From Trissonchulus latispiculum (Eukaryota > Nematoda > Enoplea > Enoplida > Ironidae): a stretch of 64,000 nucleotides of DNA. Position 1 is the stretch's first letter, and every line of letters starts with the position of its first letter. The stretch lies in contig JASAND010016529.1 of the NCBI GenBank assembly GCA_030248195.1, forward strand, positions 1-64,000, written 5' to 3'. Under the pieces are notes generated by a model that had not been told where the DNA came from, made no database searches, and saw only the letters and a program-made list of their open reading frames with translations. A program made the position numbers and the translations under genes. Positions 12,118-22,548 of this stretch are shown in pieces.

Positions 12118-14469
12118 GTTCGTTTTAGCATATTATTCTTCTGTTGATTTGACTTTGCAGTTTGAAGTGGTTAGTTTTAATACGACCGATATTACCAGGG
12201 TAAAGTGACCTCTTCTGATGAGTGGTTTTCGCATTTTTGCGAAGTGTAGGTTGTTATCAAGCTGTAGTTGTAGCCAATGGGTGGAATGGGTGAATTCCCC
12301 CCAAGCTAGTGGACCCTCCAGTATTTCCCCTGTAGTGTGTAAACTTCCATTTTTCAAAACATTTTCTCGCATTCGCGAATTTAGTACGATTTACCATCAC
12401 ACTTCACAGTATGGGTTTGAAACGCCAAAGAGTTACAAATTTGTGTGGTTTGACCACTTTGTGCCTCGTTTGCGTGCATGAAAACGTTCTGAGCTTCAGT
12501 TTTTTCAGCATTTCAAAGACTGTAAAGATTCCTCAGACGTTTTAAAATGAAAAAGTCTCAACTGGGGGCATGGGCGCACCAAAAAGGGTTGTGGGTTCCG
12601 ACCCCCCCCCGGGAATTTTTGGGGGAGAAGACCAAAATTGAGCTATTTTTTGTACATAAAACTAAAAATATTCGCGCCTGCGGCGCTTTTCTATCTTAAT
12701 TAAAAAATTTCGTGCCTGCGGCGCTATTTGTTTCAAGTTTTAAAATTTATTGCTCCTGCGGAGCTTTTTATTCAAATCTTTTTAAGGTTTCCATTACAAA
12801 TTTTTCCATAATGTCAAAAAATTTCTCAACTTTTATCAAATTCTTTTTAGAGGTTTCCGTTTTTACGGATGTTTTCAAAAATTTCTCCCCCCCCCAGATT
12901 CCCCCATCGGGTTACGGAGTATTTGCAAATTTCGTCACTTGTACTGCAGCCACCCCTCCCCCCTAGCGTAAGCGCATTTGGCGGAAGCGGCTTCTAGCAA
13001 TATTTTGGTGGCTTATTTTTCCGCTGATGAGTATTTCTGGACTTGAATAAACTGGACTTGAATAAACTATCTGCATCGGCAGGCTCAAGAGCACTCATGT
13101 TCATGTTTATAGGCTGGAGCCGCCCCGCCCCCCTCCGAAACCGGACTTAAAAGAAAAATTTGAGTGTGCACGGACTCGACACAATTTTTACTTGATTTGA
13201 GCTTACTTTTGCTCCTCCATTTTCCAGATCCCCAAGTTTTTTGAGGTCCACCTTCCCTCGAAGAAACAACTTTCTATGTATATGTGCCACTAACGCATCC
13301 AGGATTTCGTGACTCGTTTGAGGCCCCCCACGGGAAAACTTTTTCTAGCGGGGAGTCAGGTTTTTTTATTCAAAATAGCGTCGTTTCCAGAAATGAACAA
13401 TAGTTTTGACGACGCTAAAATTTGACAAGGTTCTTTCTGATTTTCTCGGCTAGAATGGAATGAAAGCTTATAAACCAGAAGGTGCAATCACCTATGTATA
13501 TGTTTAAGCACTTAACGTTTTTACCAAATTTTTGTGCAGAAAAATCTTTAGGCTTTTTCTGGTAAGTTTTCGCTCGTTATTCCCGAGGAGGGAACATTTT
13601 TGGAGTCAAATAGTCATAACTTAGTGGGAAGGATTTGGCATATTATTGCAGAGCAATTTGCCGTTTTTTGACAAGTTTACATTTTGTCTTGTATATAATT
13701 ATTGGGTTGCCGCTTTTTCAACCAAACGGCAACCTTTTAATTTGGGTATGTCCGTCAGTCTTCTTTTTCGGATTTCTCTCCGTGCAGATATCGATGTTGG
13801 AAAAGAGTACAGGGGAGGGGTTGATACCTCATTTGGAGGTTTGCAATGTCATTGGCGACTCGGTACGACTCAGGGTAAAATATTCGATACCGTTATGCTG
13901 TTTTTCAATCGAGCTAACATGGATATCATTTGAAAGCTCTGGTTGAGTAGATGGAAAGTTATAAGGGCCAAATCACCAAAATGTAAGAGAAATGGTTTAC
14001 GACGGAGCACCAAGTGGTCAGAACCGGACAAAATTGGTCAGAAATCATGGCAAGTGCTCCAATTTTGTAGGGTTAGTAGATTTGGCTAAAATGTTGCATA
14101 TGGACAGGGGTTGGGTGGGATAAGGTTTTCGCACACCTGAAGCGATCACCCATATGCGGTATGCAATTACTCGATAGGGTGATGTTGCAAACGATCGAAA
14201 TAGAAAGTTACGGAAACCGCCCAATATGGGCGTCATTTGAATGCTCTTGTTGCGCAGATAAAAAGTTGTAATAGGGCCAACACGTGAAAATGTATTCAAA
14301 TTGAGATGTGGTGCCCTTCGATAAGAGGAAGAATGCCAGTGGCATCCCGTTCATGCATATACGCTTGTTTACTATATACAGTTTTATTGATGTTGTTATG
14401 ACCATTTTAATGGCTTTGGCATTTATAACTGGCATTAATGTCTTCTGTTTCTGTATTTCTAACCCGTCA
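12118..14469 (+). other. RPS13 intron with degraded repeats
   Basis: No gene seen. At 12560-12970 there are C-tracts and three short near-palindromes of the kind GCGCCTGCGGCGC. At 13310-13560 lies the unoccupied paralogue of the site used by the transposon at 5656-6763. At 13630-14440 two short ORFs overlap in different frames without recognisable domains and are probably not real. Confidence 0.5.
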
Positions 14470-14484
14470 TCGTTAGCATTTTAA

Positions 14485-14516
14485 AGCTTTTCTTCGTCGT
14501 CGTCGTCGTCGTCTTC
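14485..14516. repeat. (TCG)n tract at LINE 3' end
   Basis: CTTCGTCGTCGTCGTCGTC, read on the minus strand as repeated GAC/ACG units, lies directly 3' of the minus-strand LINE. It may be the simple-sequence tail made during retrotransposition. Confidence 0.5.
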
Positions 14517-14540
14517 GGTGGTCGATCAGGATGGGCAATC

Positions 14541-15855
14541 CTATACTCGGTGGACTCCAAGGAGGCCACTGCTACCCAAGAAGCGAAGAACAGGCTCAGG
14601 GTCGGTGCGGAGACATGATAGGTCTGGGGTCGGGCCTAGTTCGGCCAGACGTTGGTTGGTTAGTGCCGGGCAATGCAGTAACAAGTGATCAACAGTATCT
14701 GGGAGGCTTGAGTCACAGCGGGTACAGTTGGGGGATGGGAACGTGGTAGGGTGAACAGTGTGCCGGTAAGAAGCCAGCAGCCACAATTTACCGCTGCAAA
14801 GCTGGCTGAGGAGGACTCTGTCATGCCTCCCTAAGGAAGCTTCATACTGGGGAGAGACTGGCCCCAGCCTCCCATAGATTGCAAGGGCCCGAGGATGAGA
14901 GAGGTGGTGGTGCCAGGATGAGGTAAAGTGCCTGCGGATTGCTGCCTTAGCTGTGGAGAGGTCGACAGGGACATCAAACTGTGGTAGGGTAGCTGCAGTA
15001 CCAGCCAGTTCATCTGCTTCTTCGTTGCCTGGCAGGCCCGCGTGTCCAGGCACCCACTGAACTGTGAGATTGAGATTTCTCAGCCTGTGAAGCAGGTTCC
15101 AGACGCTGGACAATAGTTCGCTGAAGGAGCCACGTACCCCAGCCCGGAGTAGTCGGACAACGGACTGCGAGTCAGTACAGATTCTGACTTTGCAGTTCTC
15201 GGGCAGTAGGTGGGAGTTGTCGGTAAGCCATTGGAGTGCTGTGTGGACCGCCAACATTTCAGCGCGAAAGCTGGAGCAGAGTTGTCCCGCGGGTTTGCAG
15301 ATTTTGACCGTCTCCGCACCGTCTGTGAAGGTTATCAGGGTTCCGCTTCCACCGTTTGTGACTCCGCCCTTGGCTGCACCATCAGTCCAGATGATAATAT
15401 CCGCCGGGGGCAATGCGGCAAGAGTTGCCAGGGCAACCTGCTTCCTGGCTTCCGGCGGATCCGACCTCCGGCATCTGGTCGCCAGCGTAGGGTATGCAGT
15501 CACGGGGGCGAAACGGTCCTTTGGATGGATCAGATCGAATGATTTCAATGGTTCTCTTGGGATATTCCCCAGGCCGGCCTTCTCGGAGGAACCGGCCGCA
15601 GCCGTTCTCCAGGAAGTCTGGGACTTGAGAGATCTAGAGCAGTCTGGAGGGGGGGCGGAACATATCAGCTTCCTAGGGTTACTGTCGGGTAACCTGATTG
15701 ATCGCTCGTAGGATTCAGCAGCCAATTGCTGGGATCTGAGAGAGATTGGTAGTAGGTTGGCTTCTAGCTGAAGGATTTCGATAGGGGCCGCCCTGAGACA
15801 TCCTGTTATAGATCTGGCTGCCACATTCTGAATTTTCTCCAGGGTTTCAATATGA
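14541..15855 (-). mobile_element. 5'-truncated LINE with RNase H domain
   Basis: The frame is open for about 430 codons. The upstream end matches the end of a non-LTR reverse transcriptase (I-E-T-L-E-K-I-Q-N-V-A-A-R followed by C-L-R-A-A-P). An RNase HI domain follows with its acidic residues visible in WTDGAAKGG, FRAEMLAV and CTDSQSV, and the signature GHAGLPGNEEAD. The C-terminus has a CTRC...H...C zinc knuckle. It would degrade RNA in RNA-DNA hybrids during element replication. Similarity stops abruptly near 15855, and the endonuclease and most of the RT are missing, so this is a dead 5'-truncated copy. RNase H points to the I/Jockey-related groups, exact clade unknown. Degraded relatives lie at 43260-43530 and 44950-46170. 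Confidence 0.85.
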
Positions 15856-16180
15856 GTTCTTAATTTTAAGCTTTTCTTAATCTAGTTTACAACTTAGCGG
15901 CTTCTGACGATTGCTCGTAGATATCGTCTGTTGTCACTGGACACATCTCTTTGTAGTGAATGGTTCTTCTCGGCGTGGTGTTTCTTGGCGTACTTGTTGC
16001 TCTTTTTATGTTGCAATCTAAAGTATTGCTTCATCGTACCTTGAATGTTTCTGTTTTTGCTTTTGTGAATCAACTTGCTGCTGTCATGTTGTCATTCTGT
16101 GTTCAGTATATAATTGTTTTGGGTTATATAGTTTACTCTAGAAAATACATTACGCCGTCATGATTTCTTTTTAAATTTAG

Positions 16181-16350
16181 GAGTTATTCTTCGAGACAGT
16201 CATGGCGTTGCTCAGGTTCGCTGGGTGACTGGAAACAAAATTCTGCGTATCCTAAAAGCCCGTGGATTGGCGCCGGAGATTCCTGAGGATTTGTATCATC
16301 TTATCAAGAAGGCTGTCTCTATTCGCAAACATTTGGAACGAAACAGAAAG
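16181..16350 (+). CDS. RPS13: RPS13 exon 4
   Basis: This 170-base exon follows the acceptor TTTTTAAATTTAG. It opens [14 protein letters not shown] and continues through the S15 signature ([15 protein letters not shown], then [11 protein letters not shown]) to H-L-E-R-N-R-K. This is the rRNA-binding core of uS15. The exon ends in AAAG at 16350 and the donor GT follows at 16351-16352. The Polinton begins at the next base. The exon is intact with no stop or frameshift. Confidence 0.97.
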
Positions 16351-16352
16351 GT
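16347..16352. other. target-site duplication, left copy (AAAGGT)
   Basis: AAAGGT directly precedes the Polinton terminus and is repeated exactly at 32442-32447. Six base pairs is the standard Polinton duplication length. The six bases are the last four of RPS13 exon 4 plus the first two of its intron. Confidence 0.95.
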
Positions 16353-16827
16353 AGTAGTATAGTGCGGCCGTTTCGACCAACACTCCCGGAGTAAATGACC
16401 TTGAGAGTTTAAAGTCCCTTGAGATCTGTTTTTTTAACTTCTCTTCGCATTTTTGTTAACCCCATCTGTTCTCCCTAGGGTTTTGAGTTTGAAACTTCTC
16501 ATCACATACCGCCTTTCGTCTCTAGGGTATAAGTTTTTATTCAACTACTCGACTTTATTTTAAACGCAAGAATAGTGGAACTTCCAGGTTTTCCTTTGTT
16601 CGTCACTGAAGGCTCACATGAAACGTAAGTAACTATTTTCATTGTTTAAACTTAGTAAGAGCTTCTTAATCAACATTTCCGTCCCTCTGCGTTCTTCCCC
16701 CGGGGCTTGGGACCCGGCGTCGGCCCATTACCGGACTCCTACCTACCTACTTCCTACGTACCTACCTAGCTACCTACCTAATCTATAATATACACTAACC
16801 TAAGCCCGGTTCTAGTCTAATGTTTTT
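16353..16827. repeat. left terminal inverted repeat of the Polinton
   Basis: Starts AGTAGTATAGTGCGGCCG and matches the inverse of 31966-32441 almost base for base until the shared words CTAGTCTAATGTTTTT. A CTAC-type simple-repeat tract lies at about 16738-16780 inside it. The inner stretch to 16923 is AT-rich 3' flank of the polymerase gene. Confidence 0.95.
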
Positions 16828-16923
16828 ATGTTTTATTGTTTTTTATTTTCTACATGCAAATATACAAGAAATATTTACAACTATTTACAGTTAGCCCTGA
16901 AGAGGGCTGTTGGGATAAAACAA

Positions 16924-18339
16924 TCATATATCCAAAGGGGCCGTACTCACCCCATCTGCTAGCACTTTCCTTTTGGGGTAGACGTAGCCTAGGGCGTCCT
17001 TAGTTTGATGATACTGGACTGTTTTATTTTCTGGATGGAGGAACCCCCGATTTTCCCCGGACTTTGTATTTCCTGTTTCTAAAACTTCTTTAAAATCTTC
17101 TGGAGTGTAACTGTTTAGGGCCTTGTTCACACCTTTATGGGAGACTTTGTTCGTCTTTCCCCATGCCAGATAGGTCTTACTGCAAAGTGCTATAATCCCA
17201 TCTCCGGTCCATTCTTCTTTAAATAACCCAGGGATACGTTTTTGAGAGGGATCTAAGACAAAGAAATCCTTGAGGGCCTTTTGCCACCTACTTTCATTTA
17301 CTACTGGGACGCAATCACTTAAATTTTTGGAGGAGCAGGCGAAATAGAGGGAGTCGGTATCCATTTGGCATAATTGGAAAGTTTCCGGCCACAAATTTGG
17401 TTTAAGGCAGTCATAGTAGAATTGTAGCATCCTAAGTTTGGCGTACTGATATACGAAGAACCCCACTAATTCCGGTAACCTGTAGACAATTTTGGACTTT
17501 GCTGACTGAACCTCATAAATCCCATTTCCCAGATCATGTAGTCTCCTGAATCTCCACCCATTCAGTTCCCTGCTAGCTCCGGACCTTTGACAATATTTTA
17601 CATCCTGGTGTTTTTCTAAGTTTGTAATGGTTCGACCATAATAAGAATTTCCCAAAAGTTTGAACATTTCACCTTTGAGTGCCAAATCGGGATCGGAATC
17701 GGCTGCTGATCGGTGGTAAGTTACCTCATCTCCCAACTCTTTGAAACAAGCCTTAGGTTTGAATTCTATTGCCTGGTAAATCTTAGTAATTTTTAGCCCG
17801 TGTTTTAGATACCATTTAATTAGGGGAGTTGCCAGGACAATTTTCTTTCCAAAGTAGCTTCCAATTAGACCCCTTCTAGGTTGGTTCATAAGATCATTCA
17901 AATCGCAAAAAGTTCTCATGTGATCTCCGATGTCTTCCTTAGAAATTTCTACATTTTTAAATATAGGAGTCATTTCAGCAAAATGTTCTTTTTTGTTCTC
18001 GGGTACCTCAATATCAACCTCAACTAATCCAAAGAGTCGATTGGCCTGAATTTGGGTAACTAACTGTGCAAAAGTAAGGACCGATCTTTTCTTAGGGAGA
18101 TTGAAGTGTTCTTCCATAAACTCTTCCATATCCGGGGAATCTTTTAGGTTTTTATCAAATTCGCATTCCCACTTTTCAATTAAATCGAAACCGCCATCTT
18201 TAATTGCCTGGGAGACTCTTTCCGTTCTTTCCCTTTCTATCCTCAGGGTCCTGATTCCTATCCAACTCACAGCCGTGCCCGTGGAAATAGCACCCATGAA
18301 ATTGTAAAACGAGGTTCTTTTCAGATACCCACCCGTCAA
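16924..18339 (-). CDS. polB: DNA polymerase B, C-terminal part (Polinton)
   Basis: Palm and thumb part of the protein-primed family B polymerase that replicates Polintons. Motif B is visible as LGNSYYGRT and motif C as QMDTDSLYF with the catalytic DTD, followed by a KGVNK element. It lies in the same frame as the upstream ORF (18352-21204) but is separated by a TAG at 18352-18354. The first roughly 35 codons of this ORF are out of frame: between about 18235 and 18354 the expected polymerase signature (QFHGCYFHGH, encoded at 18275-18304) appears in another frame. This piece and the next are therefore one gene with two opposite single-base shifts, not two genes. Confidence 0.93.
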   Translation of the reverse strand: MTGGYLKRTSFYNFMGAISTGTAVSWIGIRTLRIERERTERVSQAIKDGGFDLIEKWECEFDKNLKDSPDMEEFMEEHFNLPKKRSVLTFAQLVTQIQANRLFGLVEVDIEVPENKKEHFAEMTPIFKNVEISKEDIGDHMRTFCDLNDLMNQPRRGLIGSYFGKKIVLATPLIKWYLKHGLKITKIYQAIEFKPKACFKELGDEVTYHRSAADSDPDLALKGEMFKLLGNSYYGRTITNLEKHQDVKYCQRSGASRELNGWRFRRLHDLGNGIYEVQSAKSKIVYRLPELVGFFVYQYAKLRMLQFYYDCLKPNLWPETFQLCQMDTDSLYFACSSKNLSDCVPVVNESRWQKALKDFFVLDPSQKRIPGLFKEEWTGDGIIALCSKTYLAWGKTNKVSHKGVNKALNSYTPEDFKEVLETGNTKSGENRGFLHPENKTVQYHQTKDALGYVYPKRKVLADGVSTAPLDI

Positions 18340-18362
18340 CTTTGGATTTCCCTATTTTTTTT
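18223..18362 (-). pseudogene. polB: compensating frameshift pair in polB
   Basis: One base appears missing in the A8 run (18355-18362) and one extra base appears near the A/G-rich stretch at 18223-18240. Between them, about 120 bases read correctly only in the alternative frame. Both lesions lie in homopolymer-like sequence, so sequencing or consensus error is a real alternative to mutation or ribosomal frameshifting. Confidence 0.75.
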
Positions 18363-21204
18363 GCCCCCCATTGTAAGCATGCTCAACCCGAACTCCCATT
18401 TCTTTTGCCATATACTCTAGCCACATTGCTTCTTTTCTGCCCCGTTGTAGCCACCTTTTGAATTTCCCATCGTCTGTGGGTTTCCATTCGGCGTACAGAC
18501 CAGTGGGCATTTCCTGCATAGTGCACCAGAGGTATAAGGCATTGGCGTCGAACCCGAAAATTTGTGCAACTTTGAAGCCATTTGTAATTTCAGTTAACCC
18601 GGCTTCATGGTATCTGTGAAAGACTAAACTAGGACCCCCGACTATATTATCCTTAATTAATTTGTGCCAGTGCTTTGTGAACTTATTAACAAGGGGAACG
18701 ATCGTATGTTTTGGAATTTTATTCATCATATGTTTGTAAGCCAGACCGGGGAAAGAAATTGCCCCACTTTTAAACATGTCAATCCCCATAGTTTTCCAAA
18801 ATTCAACCATCTTTTCGGTAGCTTGAAGGAAGGGCCCTACATCCAAATTATTGTACCAGATTAGTTGTTCCCTTATAGTTTTAAATTTGTATTTTCTCCA
18901 AGCAGCTACAACTGCTGTGAAGTCCTCATCAGAAATTTCCTGTTGTTTAAGGGTTGAATAGTACAAGTCACGGTGAGGAAAGCCCCTATCTAAAAACTCG
19001 AGGGAAGTGAAGGCTTCATAAGGAAAGGCACCTTTTTGATCCTCAATTTTAAACCCCTTTAGCCACTTTTTGTATGAGGTCCCAGCGGCAAGGTAATTAG
19101 TTATATCCAGGAAGTACAATTTGGGGGTAGAGAGAGCCATGTAATTGTTATTCTTTTTGACTGTATAATTTATGTCTTGGCCGTTTAGGAGTAAATTAGT
19201 AATCAGACAACATTTTATGAGATTCATATCAAATTTTCCAGAATTGAATCCTAGTGTAGGGACTGCTTTAAGCCATTCTTCGAATTCACCTAGAAGTTTT
19301 TCGTGTTCAGCTAATCCGGAAAGGGTAGGCTCATAAATTTCCCTAAGAAGCTCATATGCCCTATCGGCTATCTTTTCCATGTAGTCCTTCATTCGGACCA
19401 CCAACTCATAGGGATCCCCAGTTGTTATTAGGCAATTTGGAGTTTCATAGCCAGGGACATTGGATGCAATAGAAACCGATGCAGGGATTAGTTCCTTTTC
19501 GTAAATAAGTTTGGGTCCGCTTTTCTTATCAGTTTCCTTGAACATCCACTCAAAATCGTAGGCTATTCTAAAGGGGTAGTACCATTCTGGTACCGGAATT
19601 CCTAGTTTACTAATTTTATGAAGGATTGTTTTAGTAGGTCCAACTCTTCCGCCAGGGAATAAATGCTTTATGCCGACATCGCAACTTTTGGTGTGTCTGA
19701 TGAAGTGAGAGTGGTGATGGAATAGTTTGTCGCAATTTGAGCATTTCCAAGTTTGGGTGAATTTGTTTACATTTTTGATAACAGAGAAGTGGTTTTCGTA
19801 AATGTTTAGAGCCACTTTCCTGGAATGTTTACCCAGAGGCCTTCTGATAAGCTTGGCTGCAACTTCCGTAATTTCTTGATGCCGTTCGTGATTTTGAATT
19901 ACAAGTTCATTGAGATCTTCAGGCTCCTCATCGGCTTCCTCAACTGTAGGCCCTAACTCATAAACTGAAATACCAATATCAAACTTTTCCTCTAATTCAT
20001 CCAAATCCTCTAAAGTAACCCCATTAAACTCATCCCCAGGTTGAACCCATTGATTGATTAGCTCATTTGTTTTTTCCTCTAGACAGGTAATTTTTGATCC
20101 CAAACCTAAAGCAAGGCACCTAAAGAAACACTTATCATCTTCATAAGGTCTCCCATTATAATTATTGACCAATGCATTAAGGCCCCGGTTGTTTTTGACA
20201 TAATCTGGAAGATACCTGGCTTCACCTGCGGGGTAGGAAATTAACTTATTTATATAGAAACAAACATTAGTAACCCTGAGGGCTGTCCACTTTGTATTGG
20301 GCCGCTGTTGTCTAACCCATTCAAGAATATCCCCCTTATCTAATTCATAGAAAATTTTTCCTAGATCTCCCTCATTTGAAATGTGAATTGGCTCATCGAA
20401 ATAGCGGCTATTCCCGGAAGGATAGTAGTATCTAAGTTCTCCGTCTTCGATGTTCCTAAGTACGAACCCAAAGGATAAATTAAATTTAAATTGCCACCTT
20501 TGAAGTTTGAATATAATTTTGACCAGGTCCTTCAATTTGGACGGGTCCTCCAGCCGAAAGTTATACCTATTCTGAACACCAGAGGAAATGAAATATCGAG
20601 TCCTAATTCGACTCCAATTCTCTCTATAAATTTGGGCAAGGTCTTCTGGAAAATCCTTCACAATGCTTCTTGTCAGTTTGGGGGCGTCCTCTGTTGGGAG
20701 ATTAGAGAAATGGGTCTGTCTTAAGGTTCGAGGGTCCTGAAGTTTGGGGGCTTCCCGATGAGTCCTAAGATGGCCTTGATAGCCCTTATAAGTTTTATAT
20801 TTGAAGCCACATTTTCGGCATTCATAGGAGGGACCGCCAGTGGGATGAAACTTTGTGATGTGCCTTTCCAGGTTATATTTTCTGGTAAAGGTCTTTGGAC
20901 AAAGTGGGCAAGGAAAAATAGGATTGTCAGAATGGGTTGCCTTGTGCTTCTTGAGCTCGGCCAAATTGGGGAATACCTCATTACATGTAGAGCAGGTGGT
21001 GTGGGTTGTGCTAGCAGTCTGGGGGATGAGATGGGGTAGGGATTGGGCATAGGTCCAAAAATCGTCAGACCCAATGACCTCTTTACCATCCCACTCTGAT
21101 TTGATGAGGGAAATGGCTTGGTCTCTGAGGGCTTGGGTAATTATGGGATTTCCTTTCCAGATGCCAGTTGAAATAGCAGCATTTAATTGTCTAATAGCGG
21201 ACAT
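18352..21204 (-). CDS. polB: DNA polymerase B, N-terminal and exonuclease part (Polinton)
   Basis: The first 950 residues of the polymerase. Three C2H2 zinc fingers lie at about residues 71-91, 99-120 and 129-149, and a fourth CxxC...H...C cluster near 490-515. The 3'-5' exonuclease follows with AYDFEWMF (Exo I, D and E) and GFNSGKFDMNL (Exo II), then palm motif A around FDANALYLW near the end. It would copy the element in a protein-primed way, although no terminal-protein domain is recognisable by eye. The frame breaks in a run of eight A (plus-strand T run 18355-18362), and the next frame carries the expected continuation. It is transcribed away from the repeat-rich region at 21205-22122. 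Confidence 0.93.
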   Translation of the reverse strand: MSAIRQLNAAISTGIWKGNPIITQALRDQAISLIKSEWDGKEVIGSDDFWTYAQSLPHLIPQTASTTHTTCSTCNEVFPNLAELKKHKATHSDNPIFPCPLCPKTFTRKYNLERHITKFHPTGGPSYECRKCGFKYKTYKGYQGHLRTHREAPKLQDPRTLRQTHFSNLPTEDAPKLTRSIVKDFPEDLAQIYRENWSRIRTRYFISSGVQNRYNFRLEDPSKLKDLVKIIFKLQRWQFKFNLSFGFVLRNIEDGELRYYYPSGNSRYFDEPIHISNEGDLGKIFYELDKGDILEWVRQQRPNTKWTALRVTNVCFYINKLISYPAGEARYLPDYVKNNRGLNALVNNYNGRPYEDDKCFFRCLALGLGSKITCLEEKTNELINQWVQPGDEFNGVTLEDLDELEEKFDIGISVYELGPTVEEADEEPEDLNELVIQNHERHQEITEVAAKLIRRPLGKHSRKVALNIYENHFSVIKNVNKFTQTWKCSNCDKLFHHHSHFIRHTKSCDVGIKHLFPGGRVGPTKTILHKISKLGIPVPEWYYPFRIAYDFEWMFKETDKKSGPKLIYEKELIPASVSIASNVPGYETPNCLITTGDPYELVVRMKDYMEKIADRAYELLREIYEPTLSGLAEHEKLLGEFEEWLKAVPTLGFNSGKFDMNLIKCCLITNLLLNGQDINYTVKKNNNYMALSTPKLYFLDITNYLAAGTSYKKWLKGFKIEDQKGAFPYEAFTSLEFLDRGFPHRDLYYSTLKQQEISDEDFTAVVAAWRKYKFKTIREQLIWYNNLDVGPFLQATEKMVEFWKTMGIDMFKSGAISFPGLAYKHMMNKIPKHTIVPLVNKFTKHWHKLIKDNIVGGPSLVFHRYHEAGLTEITNGFKVAQIFGFDANALYLWCTMQEMPTGLYAEWKPTDDGKFKRWLQRGRKEAMWLEYMAKEMGVRVEHAYNGGQKK

Positions 21205-21232
21205 GATTGAAATTGAAAATCAAATTTATCAA

Positions 21233-21446
21233 GCGTTTATATGTACTTTAGAATGTCGAATGAAATGACTGCTTTTATGAACTTTCCGCTTTTATTGACT
21301 TCGCGCTTTTATGTACTTTGTCTTTCGTTTATATGAACTTAGAATGTCGCTTAGATTAACTTTGCCCTTTTATTAAGCTTGTGTTTATATGTACTATTCG
21401 TTTATATGGATTTATTTCAAAACTTTCGCTGCTGTTTATATGTATT
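21233..21446. promoter_or_regulatory. periodic TTTATATG-type motif array upstream of polB
   Basis: About nine copies of a 12-16-bp word, of the type CGTTTATATGTACTT or CGCTTTTATGTACTT, start near 21234, 21271, 21290, 21307, 21328, 21366, 21381, 21398 and 21433. Spacings are close to 17-20 bp or twice that. Read towards polB the word is GTACATAAAAGCG. Related words (ACATAAAAG, TCAATAAAAGCGC) stand upstream of plus-strand genes at 23272, 31010 and 31608. Probably a promoter or other control array. It starts 30 bp upstream of the polymerase start. Confidence 0.55.
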
Positions 21447-21574
21447 TCAAGTTAGTAATATCGTTGAGAGAGAGAGAGAGAACCGACCGCTCGCGACGAC
21501 TGACAGAGTCCAACTGACGGGGTACCCGATTTTTGCGCCCTTATATAGGTTTTTGTTAATTCCCAGGGGACAAA

Positions 21575-22070
21575 GATCAAAGGTGCCGACAGCGGGGGTA
21601 ATCAATCGAACGTGACAGGTCATCAATCAAATTTGACAGGTGCGGCAAAGATCAAAGGCGCCGACAGGGTGGGTCATCAATCAAAAGTGACAGGTGTCCC
21701 AAGGGACGACAGATGGTAAGCGGGTTTAAAATTTTGGAAAAGTCCCAAGGGAGAACATCTGGCAAGCGTAGAAAAAATTTGGCAAAAGGGTCCCTAGGGG
21801 ATAATTATCTGGCTTCGGTTTTTGGTCCCAAGGGGACAGATGGTAAGCGTACAAAAAATTTTGTAAAACGGTCCCAAGGGGATAATAATTTGGCGTTGGT
21901 TTTCGGTCCCTGGGGATGCCAGATGGTAAGCGTGCAAATAATTTTTATCAAATGGTTCCTGGGGACGGCAGATGGCAAGCATGGTAAAACGTTTTGTAAA
22001 AATGAGGGAATAATAATTTGGCGTCGGTTTTGGTTCCCAAGGGAATAAAAATGAAAGTTTTAGGTAGCGT
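21575..22070. repeat. degenerate tandem repeats in the divergent intergenic region
   Basis: Words such as GACAGATGGTAAGCG (about 21708, 21836, 21920, with variants at 21755 and 21968) and GGTCCCAAGGGGA recur at irregular intervals of roughly 40-90 bp. Before them are two copies of AAAGATCAAAGG(T/C)GCCGACAG (21570, 21655). This separates the minus-strand polymerase from the plus-strand gene block. It may hold promoters in both directions or a replication signal, but nothing in the sequence decides which. Confidence 0.5.
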
Positions 22071-22122
22071 GGGGTAAAATGACGTCATAGTAAACATAAA
22101 AACTGGCAATTTAAACAGCGGA

Positions 22123-22548
22123 ATGTCTGAGACCAAGATGAGCCCAAACAAGGATATCCTGCAATGTGTTTTAATCATCACACTTAGTGTAGCCTTTCTA
22201 GTCAGTGTTTCTTTAAATATTTGGCTTTGGACCGGAAGTTGTAAGGAGCCACTTCGTTTAGACTACCAAACAGACGGAAGGATGCGGATCTCCAAGCTAG
22301 TGGGATACTGTAATCGCCATATCTCCCAACACGTCTACTACACTCCACCCCAGTTTAATGCAATTCTCGACCTCTACTACGAGTGCTCCGTGGGAAGTTG
22401 TGTAACCGCCTCCGCTAAGCATTGCCCCTTCATTTCAGAGGTATACAACTTTCAGCTTTGTCTTGACGTCAATAAAAACATAGAAAGCGCTTACCTCGGA
22501 CCTATCTACCTTACAAAAAGCGAACTCAATGACTTGTATTCCTTGTGA
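22123..22548 (+). CDS. Polinton single-TM protein of unknown function
   Basis: 141 residues. A short polar N-terminus is followed by one clear hydrophobic segment (about residues 15-37, rich in V/L/I/F/W) and then a polar domain with several cysteines (about residues 41-112), suggesting a type II or signal-anchored membrane protein with disulphides. It is the first plus-strand gene after the divergent region and overlaps the ATPase gene by 20 bases. No family recognised. A virion membrane or entry role is possible but unsupported. Confidence 0.7.
   Translation: MSETKMSPNKDILQCVLIITLSVAFLVSVSLNIWLWTGSCKEPLRLDYQTDGRMRISKLVGYCNRHISQHVYYTPPQFNAILDLYYECSVGSCVTASAKHCPFISEVYNFQLCLDVNKNIESAYLGPIYLTKSELNDLYSL

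Noticed and set aside
15190..15711. plus-strand ORFs of 110-173 codons opposite the LINE
   Set aside because: They are antisense shadows of the minus-strand RNase H coding region.
18352..18354. in-frame TAG splitting polB read as a readthrough stop
   Set aside because: The expected polymerase text continues in another frame before the stop, so the lesion is a frameshift pair and the TAG is a by-product.
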